The notes: generated by a model not told the origin, from the sequence alone. A DNA stretch of 64,000 bases from Heliocidaris tuberculata (GCA_025618425.1 CM046832.1:61145608-61209607), one strand, 5' to 3'. Positions 47,762 through 61,932 are shown, counted from the first letter of the stretch. A program made the numbers and translations.

Positions 47762-50700
47762 ACAGCATGTCCTCTTATGATTATGGGCTTTGTAATGCCT
47801 AATCTAACACTTGTGATTCTGCAATAAAATCGATCAATAAAATCAATCTAATAACACATTTAGTCCGTTAGTATTTTTTAATTACAGAATAATCACAGCG
47901 TCCATGTTTATACAAGGTACATCTTTATAACCATTGACAGTCACGAAAATAAATAAGTCATTTGGGCTGTGACTTGCATTTTTTGTACATATTTTCATAA
48001 TAATAATCCTTGTAAGTTTTCCTGATTGCAGAATTGTACAAAAGGATATTTTTTCCTTGATTCATGCACTGAGACATAAATGAAATATTGAAATATTTTA
48101 CAAAGTTTAGATTGTAGTAGGTCTCACATTTTGAATTTGTAAAATAAATAGAATTCAGCATGGAAAAATATGTTAAATGAGAGATGACATGATTTAGGCA
48201 GTTGCTTTCTCAAAGTTCTTCCCTCAGTAATGTACATTGCTGCGATCTAGTAATAGAGGCAGTGCATGATGAAAATATGTGATCTTTTTCTTTTTTTTTA
48301 TTACCCATTGTGAATGATTTGTGAAATGTTTATTTTAAGATTTCAGGTGTAATCCCCCAAATCATGTTCACTTCTCCTTTGTGAATTTTTGCTACCATCT
48401 TTTGTTTGTAAGATAACTTTGCATAATCACATATTAATTATGCTTATCTTTGATATGTTAGTTATTCTTGTTCATGAATAGTCCTTAATCTTTTTTTTTT
48501 TTAATGCAAAGATTTATTGTGATTCCCCAAAGCCAATCAGAAGTGTATGTGAGCATGTCAATATGCATTGCTGCCATCTCTTGCTAACAAGATGGGAATG
48601 ACCAGAGAGGGAGTGGGGGGGGGGGGGGGGGGGGGGGGAGAGAGTGAGAAAGAGAGAGGGAGAGCAGGGCAAATAACATACCTCCTATTTAGGTAGGCAA
48701 AATGCAACTTTTAGAGGGAAACCATTCTTGTTTGAACCCCCTGATTGATAACTAATACCTGTAACCATGTACAAACGTTGCATTGTGACAATAATTTATG
48801 AATAATATATTTATTAAGCCATCTCAATGTCACTTTGTGAAATGTTAAGTTTTGATTCAAACATCATTTAGTAGTATTATCATGAACATTTTAATTTTTC
48901 ATTCCATTAATTGACTTTCCAGCTTTGAGGCCTGTCTTATGTAGTTTATTAATAGTAAGACGTCATAAAATTATTCAGTAAACTACATCTAATATGTGAT
49001 CATTTTATGTTTTATATTTTGTTTGAATTTTGGATTAATCACTTCAGGTATATCCCTCTTCCTATGGTTGTTATGTTGTTATGATGAACAAAATATTTAA
49101 AAACTTGACACTAGCTTCAACTCTAACTTCATATTTCATAAAACTATAAGGTAATTTTGAGTTCTCCTACTAGGAAAATACACCTATGGAAATAGGATTG
49201 TGGTGTTAAAGTGTTGAATTTATATATGCATATAACTGTGTCGAATAATTCAACCATTCAAAGTGGTTTTCTAATCAAATCTTGATAAAATATTATATGT
49301 AAGGTTCAGACCTTGCTAACTTAGGGGGTACTTTTTTTTCCGAAGGTCCGTAATTCCAAAACACAAAATTGCCACACCGGGGAGGGGGGTTCATGATTCC
49401 AAAAATAAAATAGGGTTCATAATTCTGAACATTTGTGTGGAATTATGAACCTTTGGAAAAAGGAGGTTTAGTGTAACCACTATCTTTATACCTTTACACA
49501 GATGAGACCAACACCAGACTGACACCAGACTGACACCAGACCAACAATAGATGGAACAAAAAAAATGATATTACCCCAAATGACCAAGATTCTGCCGATA
49601 AGTCAGTTTGGAGTCAGTTTGACAGTATGACTGGGGAATCTTTTTAGTAGAAGTAATTGCATATTATCTCTTGACATATATCTGATATATCATTCACTTG
49701 CATTTCTAAATATCCATTGTCAGTAATGTGTGATTTCCAGAACTCAAGATTACCAATAACAAATACAGGGCTTCAGGAGAACTGTTTACAGAAATTCCAA
49801 TCATCGGTTCGTCAGTTAGACCACATTATAGGTGATAGATGGCAAAACAAACCCTCAATATTTGAGGCACCTGCATGAAGTTGGATGAAATGTAAGAGAT
49901 GAAAAAAAAATTATCCCCTCGGGACACATGAATTTACTTTTGGTTTCCTTTATTTGGAACTCCAGCCAAATTTTCAAAAAGTTGATCTCAGTGAAGTGGC
50001 TTTTATAGATTTAACTATATTCAAAGATGAACAGGATTTTATTGTATATCTCATTGTTGTGATTAATATATCATAGTCTTTTAATTGTTGCTTTATTCCT
50101 GATCACTTAGTATCACTTTTATGTTTTCATTTAGATAAATACAAATTTCTGTTAACATATTCTTTGAAATGAGCTCTAATTCTGGTATCAAAGATTGAAA
50201 TTTTAACCCTTTTAATTCATCAGTAATTTACCAGCAAACAGAACATTTTGTTCTTCATTTAAAATAAAAAAAATGTGAAAGCAGCATATAGGCCTACTAA
50301 TCGTCAACACTAGATTGAGAGGGGAATAAAAACAATATTATTTTCCTGTGGACAAGGATTTGCTCATTTTCTACACAATTTGATTTACTTATCCCTTTTC
50401 AATGTTTACATACATTTTCTGTTGATCTGTCTCTTCTTGTTCAATTTGTTTGAACTGAAAAGACCATCCCCTCAAAGGTATATATAAAAAAAAAAATATG
50501 ATGGTAACGAAAAGAAGTGAAAATATATGACAAAGGCCTATAGTTTTGCCCGTTCCAGTTGATGAATTAATGCTGATAGTATATAATTTCTAACAGCAAT
50601 ACAGCAGCTGATTCTAATATATCACAATTAAAGAATTTAATGCTGTAGGGCTATCTCTTTCCTACTGCTAGATATTATACTTTGTATTATTGGAGATTAT

Positions 50701-51310
50701 ATCATCATGTGACTATACTTTTTGAAGTGATTGTCAATGAGCATGCAGAAATAAATAGGCCTAAACATTAAGAATGAAATATTAAATGAAATTTACAACT
50801 ATTGAAAAAAAAAGAGAAATTGTGACCGTATACCTTTATAAAATTGCTTGTATTTTATCTACTGGTTTCCATGAAATATATATATATATATTTATTTCTT
50901 ACATTATGTTCATCATGTAATCATGTAATCCCCCAAATATGGTTACTGTTGGGGTATGTTGTTAGGTAAATCTGGAGTATAAGTTGTATTGTAACTTGCT
51001 GAGTAAGAAAAGGTTAAAAAGTTAATTCATGTGCACAGATTGTTTAGACCAATGTAATGTAGAGCTAACAAATTTCTGCAACAATAAGCATTGAAACGCA
51101 AAAAGTTTATATGCACAGCACTTTTCTCTGACAGATATCAGCGGAGGAAAGATAAAAAAAAGTAGAAAAAAAAACTCCTTGATAGCAGAAATGTCATCTA
51201 GGTATAAACTGTATGCACTGAGGTGTCTGTTTTTCGGTAGGAGCTGTATCGTAGTAGCAGTGAAACACATGGGCTAGTGCTGTAGCCAGCTGGACTGCAG
51301 ATCTTCCTCT
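47762..51310. other. AT-rich DNA upstream of the VWC gene
   Basis: A G24 tract (48615-48638) followed by a GA-rich stretch, and an imperfect hairpin (49331-49462: TTCCGAAGGTCCGTAATTCC / GGAATTATGAACCTTTGGAA). Apart from these no gene is visible. Distal promoter elements may lie here but none could be called. Confidence 0.4.
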
Positions 51311-51395
51311 GTGATTGGCTGAGAGAGTGACCCTGTGTCATATATCCCATAATAAGGGGATATAAAGCTGGCCTGCCATTCAGTGCAAAGTGAGA
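51311..51395 (+). promoter_or_regulatory. Core promoter of the VWC-protein gene (CCAAT and TATA)
   Basis: An inverted CCAAT box (ATTGG, 51314-51318) lies about 45 bp upstream of TATAAA (51361-51366). A TCAGT initiator-like pentamer sits at 51380-51384, and transcription is expected to start at about 51380-51395. A near CArG box (CC, seven A/T, GG) at 51347-51357 has one base too many between its CC and GG. The elements have the right order and spacing for the ATG at 51479, and the leader has no upstream ATG. Confidence 0.6.
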
Positions 51396-51478
51396 ACCCT
51401 GAGCCAGGAAAAGTTAGTTTGGCAGTAGTCTCCACTTTACTAGTACGAGTTTGAGGTCCCCACAAAGATTGTACCAAT
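51385..51478 (+). other. 5' untranslated leader of the VWC-protein gene
   Basis: About 90 nt separate the predicted start site from the ATG. The leader lacks ATG triplets and is richer in GC than its surroundings. The exact start site is inferred from the TATA position. Confidence 0.5.
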
Positions 51479-51575
51479 ATGTATAGCTTTGTGGACCTCG
51501 CTGTCTGCCACAGGCGGAAAATCCTCCTGACGTTATTAGTTTTATTTGCTGTACAGTCATTTTCAAATGGACAAG
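51479..51575 (+). CDS. Exon 1 of a secreted VWC-domain protein: signal peptide
   Basis: This first coding exon starts at an ATG with A at -3 and encodes 32 codons plus the first base of a glycine codon, then meets the donor CAAG|GTAAGT. Residues 1-14 form a long basic n-region ending HRRK. Residues 15-28 are hydrophobic (ILLTLLVLFAVQSF), and small or polar residues (SNGQ) follow, which is a typical signal-peptide cleavage zone. Reading past the donor gives a stop within three codons, so splicing is required. The start was chosen because no other ATG lies between the TATA box and this one. The exon ends in phase 1, exactly what the VWC exon at 62773 needs. The product should enter the secretory pathway and be exported. 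A signal peptide followed directly by VWC recalls fibrillar procollagens, but the family assignment is an inference. Confidence 0.75.
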
Positions 51576-54569
51576 GTAAGTAGTGAGAATATTCTCCTAC
51601 CTGAATTTTTTGGATGGTTTTTAATTTGCTCACCTTGTTTTTCATTCATAAAAAAAGTGATATGTTCTTCTGTTTACATGTTTTGTACAGTGAAGTGGGA
51701 CCACTCATGCATGATGGTCTTGCAGGCTTGCTTGTGTTCAAACTTTGAATGTCTTATCACCTGTCAATACTATAACTGAGGTAGAAGCTTGTCTTCTCCA
51801 TTTTATTCTGTAGGCATTTAGTGGAAAGGATGTTTCTCACTCTGCATAATTATAGCTGGATGAAAGACTTTATTTCCCCCTCTTATAATGTATTGGCTTG
51901 TCGTAAGGTGCTGCCCGGCTTGCCTTGTACAGTTTCACTGTCTCCTAGTGTAAAAACATGGTAAAAGTTAGATGGAAACTTTCTTGCAGTATTATAATCT
52001 GAGATAAAAACATCTGAATTGTTAGTTATTTTAGTCAGCCTTGGCAAAGCTTTCACTAAATTTCAATCATGATATTTGAAATCCCATAAGTTGAAGTTTT
52101 TCTTCACAATTTAAGCAGGAGATATCCAATAACATGGGTTTAAGTTTACACAACAACTCAACTGTTTTGTTTATGTTTATTTTTGTTTGCCTTTGAGTTT
52201 CTATGTATACATACAAACAATAATCTACAATATAGTACATACAGAAACATGTTTAATGCTTCATCAACTCAAATATGATTGTATTTATTTAGATTTGCTT
52301 TTACAATTAAAATTTGAACATGAATCAGTAATATTGGGTATCTTACCCTGCTGCCAGTGCTATGTCATGTTAGTCTGAACTGTTTTTATAGTGGTCTGTC
52401 CTAGTCTGTTCCTCTCCTGCCGTCTCCACCGGGCGGGCCATGACCCTGTGCTAGTGTTGTATATATATCACTCATTCCATGAGAATGGATGAATCAATCC
52501 ACAGCCTAGACTGTTGCTAGACATGCCGACAGGCCTTTCATTTTGGATATTAGTAGTAGTGATACTTCTCAGAAGGGGGTATGACTAGTGCAGTTCATAT
52601 ACCATGCTTCATCAGTTCATGGATACTAGTTACTGCATAAGTCAGAAGTACTGCAGCTTTGTGATTTCCTAGTTGAAAAAGTTACTTGTCTTAAAGGCCT
52701 AAATTGACTCTTTCAGATTATCATTCTCTCTTTACCTTTTAATCCCTTCTTATTTGATGTGAATACTAGTTGACTGGCTTGGGCATTAGATTGCATTTTA
52801 GTCTACCGCATATTTAAGTCAAAATTTTATAAGTTTATTGTGAAGCACTGTTCCAAGAAAAAAAGCAGTCAATCTATGGGGAAGGGTATATTGGAAAAAT
52901 GCATAGCTTTGATTGTTCGATTCTAAAGTTGCCCATATTCAAATTCCCTGTTTTCATGCAATTTGGTAAAGAAAACCGTCATATCTTAAAATGACACATC
53001 ATGTGTCTAGTCCGTTATCAAGATTGTTAGTGTTAGACATATGCCATCACAAAGTTAAAATACTTAGCTTAGTTACCCAAAGATTCAAAAGTATTATTAG
53101 GCCTATATGTTTAATTCACTTCAAAGGTAGACAATCAGGTTTTGGCAAATGTCAAAATATGAAGTTTCATAAAATTAGACCAGTGTGAATTAAAATTGCA
53201 CATGTTGCTTAAAATAATTGATGACCAATAGAGGATGAGATGAACCTGTCTGTTTCCTTTCTGTGTAAGATCATGTCAGTTTAGTGAGTATGTATTTCCT
53301 CTTGAAAAGGACAGTTTAGTTGCAAAGTTTCTGGGTTTTTTTTTGTGTTGATGATAATGTTTGCCTTATTGTTTATTACTAGAAAAGGATAGTATAGTTA
53401 AATTGGATAGTTTGATGGGATAGCATAGATAGCTTAGTTGGATAGTTACATTGGATACTTTTGGATGGTGTACTTGTAAAGTACAGTTAATTCTAGTCGG
53501 ATGTGTAATTGTTCAGTTAATAGTACCCCTATGTTTTATTCATCAAAATTAAGTGAAAATAATTGTACAGTTTCATCCCGATTTCAGGACCACAAAAACA
53601 TACATTCAGCAACATTAGTGAATTTCTGACTTCCAGGTAAGGTATGTGGGATAGGATAGCTAGGAGCCAGGAATTGGTCACCAGATGAAATTTTTTGCCT
53701 GCGTGGTGTCTTCTGTTTTTTGTATCTCTTTATGCCTAGACCAGCATTATTTCCCACCTCCACAAAAAGTAATCCCCATAGCCCTTGAGAGCCACTGGGT
53801 CATACATAATGCTGTAGTTGCAGTTTTGTGATGGAGGGGCGGACCAATTCCTATCCATTTCCTGCCTGTATCACCAGCCAGCCGTCTATGCCCTTGGCTC
53901 GACCAGACAATAAGCCCCAGGGGGAAATGATAACTGCACATGTGCAGTTGTATATTCTCCCATCAACAGTTTTTTCTTTTCCAGCCTCTCTGTTTTATGC
54001 TAGGTAGGCTAGTTCGTTTGTTCCTTCGGCAAACCCGGTACACATACACCACAGCTCAGCATCTTCTACGGTGCACCCCAACCGATTTGCTGACTGAGTT
54101 ATTTCTCAGTGGTGGGATACAGGCTTGTGGTTGGTCGATTGCTAACCCACTTTTATTGGAAGCCGGTCTAAGGGATGTTTCTAGTGTGTTCTCTCTCCCT
54201 AAGCTGACCTCGCCTTGAATTCTCAACTTAATTTCCGCAAGGAGGCATAATATTTTTTTTTCTCACTGAATATTATTTTTAATCGCATTTATTAGTTTTG
54301 ATTTTTTAGGAAATGTGGGGCCTGTTTTACATTGTGGATGCATAAGCCTACAGCAGACAATTTATTTTTCTATCGTATCCAGACTCCATATGATTATGAA
54401 AGCACAGTTTTTCTGTGTCACATCTTATGATTTAGTTGTAATGTTTTTTTTTTTTTGGATATCCTGGAGATATTTCAAAGAATACCCTGAATTGATTGTT
54501 ACTCTCTTCTTTAGATATCACATTATAAGCCATATAGGCCTATTGCTCAAATTAGAAATTATCATACAG

Positions 54570-54590
54570 CACTCGTAATTATTACGAGTG
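54570..54590. repeat. 21-bp palindrome in intron 1
   Basis: CACTCGTAAT and ATTACGAGTG face each other across a single T. It could be a binding site for a dimeric protein. No context is known. Confidence 0.5.
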
Positions 54591-57500
54591 TCAATGCTGC
54601 AATCCCCCTATTAAAAAAAAGATAATTCAGGAATACTCTTGAAATTTAAAAGTGCCTTGAACAAAAGAGAATTAACAGAAATTTCTGTAAATGGAGCTTA
54701 TTTTTATAAAATACAAGAAAGTCAGTGTTAGTAGGATATTGCTGAAATTTCTTTTTGATACATTGTTGTAAATTTGAAAAAGCATAATAAATCAACATCA
54801 AAGTTCAATTTTATACCTTATTTACAGACATTTTGTTACAAACTCTTCAATATTTTTATCAACAGAATGCTTGTTTTGGGAAGTGAAAGGGCAAGTACCT
54901 ATCTCGATAGTACAGAAATATACATGTATGTACATGAGTGACGCACACATTACTTCCACAAATCAGGGCTCTCCAAAAACGGAATCCTGTGCTCATGGGC
55001 CTGGTGTTCATGTGCCCCCATATTCTAACACCGGACCCCAAAATGTTTAAATTTAAAACTAAGGTCAATGCTTACAGACCCTAAATGTCAATCCAGACTC
55101 CACTGCAAATCGTTGGAGAGCCTTGTCCAAAATACTAAGTGAATAACAACACTGAACAGGTCAATGTATTTTTTATTGATAGGGTTTTTTTTAGTCAGCA
55201 TAAAGTATGTACTGGTATCTGAATGATTGAAAATTAATTCTGAATCAAAGTAGGTCCTTTGCCCTTTCTCTCTGAACAATTGGGGAAAATTAATTTTCAA
55301 AAATTGAAAACCAGGAATGTGACAGTGAAATTTGTCATGTTGTAAGGAGAATTCTGAAGTTCAATATCACTTTTGCATTATTTGAGTATTGTTAGGATGG
55401 TAACAAATAACGCCTGCCAGTCATTTTTCATTAATAGAGTGATTGTCCAGTAAAGTTATGCCTCTAGATCAATGCTTCACCATAGGTTTTACACCATCTA
55501 CTACTTGTCCATAAAAAAAAAAATGCATCGCAGAAGGCCTCCTCCATAGTATCTTTTTAACTACTTTTGCATGTAGGTCAAATTCAACTTCCTCTCTGAC
55601 TTCAGTTTTCAGATGGTTTTAATTAGTCCATGTGTCATGGATCTAGCCTGTCTACCCTCTTAGTGGGTGATGTGTATGGTAAAGTTTTAGTACTTGGCTT
55701 GTAGTAAAGACCAGACAAACAAATTGTTGGCCTAAAAGGCTAAAAAGGCCTATATTACTGATATTTTATAGGATAAGGTGATCTAATTGTATTTTTTTCC
55801 AAGTTGAAGTATTTCACAGGATGTGATTCGATTTGGTGGTTTGGATTTATTTATTTGGTGATATTTGTATTTCAATGGTAAAAATATAAACTGGCATTGC
55901 AGCTGTATTTTGCAGGTTGCTGCATTATTGGGGTCTTTTTGAATGTCTTCAAATTTGTTCCAATTAAATGCTGAACTTATTTGAAGGAAGAAAGGATTAA
56001 ACCATTAGTAACAGAATGTAATAACTCTTGTAGATGGCATTCATGCAATTTCTTTATTGTGAAACTTCAAAACTATAACCAAATTAAAGGATAAAGAGTT
56101 TTTATCTGAAGTTATGAGACTTATCCCTTTTGGTTTATGCATCATTATTACTGGCAAGCTATTTGATCATGAAGCTTTATCAGTATATATCCATCAATAC
56201 AGTCCTTTAGCCATGTATTTGGCAGATATTTCTTGAGTCAGGTTTTGAGCTTAATATCTAGCTGTAATAATAAGATTTTAGGTAGTTATAGGTAATAGCA
56301 GGACAAACTTCAAGAAATACTTCTTTCAGTTTCTGGGAAAAGGAAATATGTACAGTACTTTATAAATAACTACAAGTTTCCTAAGTATTTTGAGATCTAT
56401 ACTCTTTTTAAAAAGCCTCTGAATACATGTGATGAATGATTAGTTATATGGAACTTAAACACTACTAGAAAAGGGAAAAACATGAAGTTTTAAGGACTGT
56501 ATTATCCTGTTGTGTGTTGCTCATCTGTCTTTAGAAATAGTTGGTGTGTCATATGTGTGAGAACTTGAGAAAGACCTTTAGATGACTTGGTCATAGTTAA
56601 AAAAAAGCTCAAACATAAAGAGAAAGACAAAAATCATAGATAATTGTTGGTCATCACACTTGAATATACCTTATCAAAACTTTTACCTCAACAATGGGCA
56701 TCAGAACCTCGTCATTATAATTATCACAATTAATGGGTATGATATTTTCATTTCCCTTTTCAAAATGTACTTATTATAGTTTTGTATCTTAGAACTCAGA
56801 ATATTCATAAAAATTTATCTTTTTAAAAGGGATGAATGGGGGCTGGATGCTGTCTGTCTCCTGTGATTGTTGGGAGTTCTACTTCTAGATCACATCAAAT
56901 GTCATACTATTCAATATACAATAAACATAGGGTACCCAGTCACATTACGTACACAAGGGCAGGTCAGGGAATGAGTTATCGTTTACTTAAATGCACTTTT
57001 TTCTGGTTAAAATTTCTTTCTGAGAATCAAATACATTTTGAAGAGGATATTTCTACCTATTTGCATCTTAGAGTGCTTATATTTTCTCTTTTTAAATCAC
57101 ACTCAAATTGTTGACCCTTGTTTGGTATTTTTTTATTTTTATCCTGCTTGCCAAGGCTGAATTAGTTGAGATATTTTCTTTTTTGCCTGTTAATTGTCAA
57201 AGTATTTGTGATTTATTACTCCAAGCTTGCGATATTTTTAATTTTTTTATTTATTTATTTTTTTTACCATTGATTATTTCATATTTTTTGCTTTGGAAAT
57301 TTAGGTAGTCCATGCATGTTATTTTGCATGAATTCTTCACTGGTACCGAGTGTTTCAAAATCAGTCGATATTATTAGTTATGCAGTGATCTCTGTAGTAT
57401 TAATTCATTCATTTGCAAATGCTATACACATCATGCATGAGTGGTCCCCACATTTGAGTTTTTGGAGTGGAGATTTCCCTCACATACACTGTATATTTTT

Positions 57501-57854
57501 ATTATGTTTTTGCATGAAATTTATATAATGGAGAATGTATTTTTGCATGTTTTTAATGTAGGATGTGCTTGTATTTCATTTTGCATGTATACAAGAGCAT
57601 GATAAATGTCACAATTTTAAAGTGAATTTCTTTTTTCTGTGCATGTTTTTTTTTTTTTTTTTGCCTGATAGGCATGATTTGTGAGATATCATAAGAATTG
57701 AAATGTTTTCATTTATGTGAATGACAGTATGTATTTCAATATCTATTTTTTAAAATTGAATTGAGCAAATGAAATAAAAGATAGAGACATAGTTTGTCTT
57801 TTCAAAAGTAAAACCTTTCTCTCTTTCAGTATATCACATTAATAAATATGAACA

Positions 57855-58268
57855 TTAACCCTTTCAGGACAGGAATTATTTAAGGGCTAAATTGATCACA
57901 TTTTGTTCTTCAAATTGGTAATAATAATATTTTTCTTTTAGTGCTACATGATTCTAATAAGGTGTGATGTTTTTTAAAACAATGTTCATGGTTACAAATT
58001 TTGTTGAAAAGTTGAAAAATTGCCAATTTTGATGAAAATCAATGATTTTGAACCTCTCAATGTGTTGCCAATTTAAGGATTTTAAAGCTTATTCTTGTTT
58101 TAAAAATTCCTGGCATCAAACGCTATGTGGTCATGAAACAAAAATACATTAGTGTGTGCAGAAATTGTTGCTCTTTCTACTCATGCATCTGGTATATTTT
58201 CTAGAGCTCTGAATCAAAAGTTATTGAGCCAAACCACAAAATGTGGTCAATTGTCTTGAAAGGGTTAA
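57855..58268 (-). mobile_element. TTAA element, family 4, copy 2 (inverted, in intron 1)
   Basis: It begins TTAACCCTTTCAGGACAGG and ends TGTCTTGAAAGGGTTAA. Read on the - strand it matches 18343-18757 end to end, including GCTCTGAATCAAAAGTTATT. Both ends keep TTAA. Confidence 0.75.
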
Positions 58269-61200
58269 CAAATCAAATTTAGGTTTGGCGTCCATATTCC
58301 CTTCAACTGAAACTGAAAAAAAAAAGAAAAAGGAAGATTATCAGTGTTATAAGTTCATTACGTGAATTGTAATTTCATATAATTTGCTTAATTCAATTTG
58401 ATTTATATTTGGGCTAATTATTGCATCATGTGCCTGTTTGATCTTTAGATGTATGTATGCATGTGCTGTTGCCACTAATGCCTTTTGTATCAAAGTTTTC
58501 TTCACCTTTACTTCTCTACATCTGTCCTTTTTTTTCTACTTGATTTATTTCCAACAAACTACCCTCTTATTATTTTTCCTTGCCATAAGAAAACAAATAA
58601 GAAAACAAAATTACATGAAAAAATATGGATAGAAATTATTTTTAAAGTTCCCTATTAACAATCATTCAAAAATCTTGAGAAGAATTCAAACTTTAGTGAT
58701 TCAAAACCTTTAAAAAAAATTGAAAGCAATATATTGGTTTTATCTATACCATAAGCAGGCTTATATAAGACAATTGAGCCAGTAGTTATGATTTTTTTTT
58801 CTCTCACAAACTAATTTGAAACCACCTGACGTCTGATTTCTTTTGATCAGATTTTGCACAATAATTCTTTTTACATAGACACACAGACACACACCTCCAG
58901 CATCTAGTGCATGCACAGTAGACCTCGCGTGTGTTGTTCGCACTTGAAAAGTAGTGACTTGATGTTAGGTTTATTAACTCAGTTGATTTTTGTCTGCATG
59001 GATTAGACTAGATAACCACTAGTCTTTAACTTTTAACCTTATCCTCTTCAATAGTATAGAAAACCAATAATTGACAAAATGGAAGAGAAATACTGTGGCA
59101 ACTGGCAAAATACTCCCTTGAAGTTTAGATAAATGATTTTATTTTTTCAAGAAGTTTCTGAAGTTCTGTGAGAAGTAGAGCCTCCAGTACCACATTTGTA
59201 TATTTTGATGAAAAAGGGTTCTGGTGAATGTTATTAATTGCTTAATGGGTTGAAGTTTGAAATTTATCCTAATCCAATTGAAATTTAACAAGGTCTGAAA
59301 AATTATTGTGAAAATGATGTTTCAAGCAAATAACAGTTTTTAAATTTTTCAGTTATTCAGCTATGCCCCTTACGGGATAGTTTCCGAGCTACCTTCATGA
59401 GATATTGGGGCCTTCTTAAATAATTTAGAGATGATTTGATTTTAACAAAAATGAATCTTATGTCCTAAATTTCGAAATCCTGTTCTGTGATATTCTGTGC
59501 CGATTTGATATTTTAAAAAAAGGGTGGCCCACACTGGGCAATTGATGTTTTTTGAAGGGATGGGGATGTTCACGCTTCCTCGTTTAACTCTAACCTTTGA
59601 ATGTTGCCTGTATGTGTTGTAACAGTCTTGTGTTGTGATGTAGACTTGTAGTTTTAGTATTGGTAGCAATATATGCACTGTTATGTTGTAGAGAGAGCTA
59701 ATCAATTAATTATGGCCTTGTGGACATTGGAATGAGAACGTTTGACGGCTAATAGAGTTGGATAGCCTGTCTCAGGCTTGTCAGCATGCAGTTGATCAAT
59801 TGTGAGTGGTGAACTGCATGTCAACCACACAGAAAAGATGCCTGGAATGCTTTACTTGCATGAAGAGTGCATGCAGATTGAGTAGACTACATGAACTAGT
59901 TGCTTTGTTTGTATGAAAATATTAGATAATTCTGTTTCAGTAGTTAAGATATATATATTGGCTTAATTTGTTCTTGATATTTACCTGTTTGCCTCAAATG
60001 TTTCTTTCTCCAATGGAACTAAGCATTGAACATCATTATTCTTTAAATGAAAATGTGTTTAGGTTGAGTTAAATGAATCAAGTTAGTCATTTGATACTAT
60101 TGAACCTGATAAAATATGGCACATTTTTCCCTCTTCTCATATGCACCCATCTTAATGATGACATGTTTTTTCCCATCTTCATACATGTACATGTGCTTTT
60201 ACATTCAGATGTGTGACTGTATGTGTGTGCACACTGTGTAGATTATTTTCTCTTCTCACAAGTTTGAACGTTATTAGTTGATATGTTTTCTTTACATTTT
60301 TTCCATCATTTCTAATTTTATTTGAATTGAGATAATATTTGTTTGATTCATTTGTTTTCATATTTGTTTCCAATGATGTTGTGTAAACTGTTCACCCATG
60401 AGCACCTCTAATGAAATCCATTAAAGTTCTTTCATAGCATATTCTGAATTCAAATTTTTGTCCAGACCTAACATTGGGTTTTTTATGGTGTGACATATTT
60501 TGGAATTTCACAATCATACCAACCACTCCATAATGTCACCATTCCAGTTGTATTTCAAACACACCTAACACATGCAGGCTTGCCAGGCCTTCCTTCTTCA
60601 CCCAGTTCACTGTCATTCATGTGTGGTGCCACAGTCAATGTTTGGATGAGAGAATTAATGACATTGTTACCTTGTGTTTTCACTTTGAAACCATGGCAAT
60701 TTTGACAAATGTTTCTAGAGTTGGAATCTTTTTATCAGCTGGGTTATGAACGCCCTTGAGAATCATGCATTTTGTTTCTTTGAGGTGAGTACCCGATTGA
60801 AATGTGTATATTTTGTATCTTTGCACCAAGTCTTTTTCTTTTGCATGATGCACTTTGAAATTTAATCTTTAGCATCCAATTCTTTCTAATGTTTGTTGAA
60901 ATAATGGAAAACTCTTGTCCTCAAAATGACATTGGAATACACCTGAATATCTTTTTGGTACCCTAAAGATCAGTTTGACAAATTGTTTTGGTTGTATAAT
61001 TGTATGCTGTAGGAAGCACAAACTAAAGAATCCTCATGTCAACTTATTATTCTCATCAAAAAGTTGAAAAAATTGGATGCCAATTCTTTGTTTTCTCTAT
61101 ATGATCTAAGTCTAATATTTGTCAATGATGTAGCTTTTTGGTGTCAATTTTGAAGACAGATGTAAGTTTAAGGATTTGTCCACAAGATAAAACCCAATTG

Positions 61201-61334
61201 AATGGAAAAATCTAATGCACTCTTTTCAGATATATGGAATCATATCATTTAACAAAAAGGAAATTTTGAAGTTCCCAAAACTCTGATGATCAAGAAAACT
61301 TAATTAGTAACCTAAAGCAGACATTGGAATAGAA

Positions 61335-61932
61335 TTAAAGGGCAATCCAACCTTGATAATAAGATGATTTGTGTGAAAGCAGAAAAATAAGAAAAACAGG
61401 ATGGCGAAAGTTTGAAAGAAATCGGACAAGGACTAAGAAAGTTATGGATGTTTGAAAAATGAGATCACTACATCTATGCTAATCTCAAATTGGCAATTTG
61501 GTGAGTCAATTGTGACATTTTTGTGGACAACTCTCCCATTTGTCGTACACAAAAATATCAATAATTTGCGGTTTTCTTCGAGGCGCTTTTACCCTCGGGG
61601 CAGTACTCAAAATATATTGGAGAAAGCATATTGTTATAGGTCCTCATGAACGAAAAGATCCTACTGAGTAATGCATTTTGAAAAAAAAGTTACATTTTAG
61701 TCATTTTGTGTGTTAGAGCGAATGGGGGAGTTGTCCACAGCTACATCACAGTGACATTACCTATTCGGCCAATTTGAAATTCCCGTATCATATGCATAGT
61801 GATTACAGCTTTCAAAAATTCATAACTTTCTTATTGCTTGTCCGATTTCGTTCAAACTTTCACCAAACTGCTTCTCTGATTTTTCCTCTTTCTTTCAAAG
61901 CAACTTGCTCTAAAGGTTGGATTTTCCTTTAA
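61335..61932 (-). mobile_element. Palindromic TTAA element, family 2, copy 2 (in intron 1)
   Basis: TTAAAGGGCAATCCAACCTT at the left, AAGGTTGGATTTTCCTTTAA at the right. Reverse-complemented, it tracks 43271-43857 closely, including TAGCTGTGGACAACTCCCCC. It lies about 840 bp upstream of the VWC exon. It is 598 bp with no coding capacity. Confidence 0.8.

Noticed and set aside
51347..51357. CArG box near the TATA element
   Set aside because: It has seven A/T bases between CC and GG and not six, so it does not meet the consensus.
51274..51645. 123-codon - strand frame over the VWC gene's first exon
   Set aside because: It is antisense to the signal-peptide exon and promoter, which have much better evidence.
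53940..54218. Frame with an upstream TTTTCTTTTCCAG acceptor inside intron 1
   Set aside because: Entering in phase 1 at 53985 gives a stop within eight codons, so it cannot be an exon of this gene.
57641..57662. Long T tract as a possible polyadenylation or reverse-strand poly-A tail
   Set aside because: There is no retroposon body or target duplication next to it; it is likely simple sequence.
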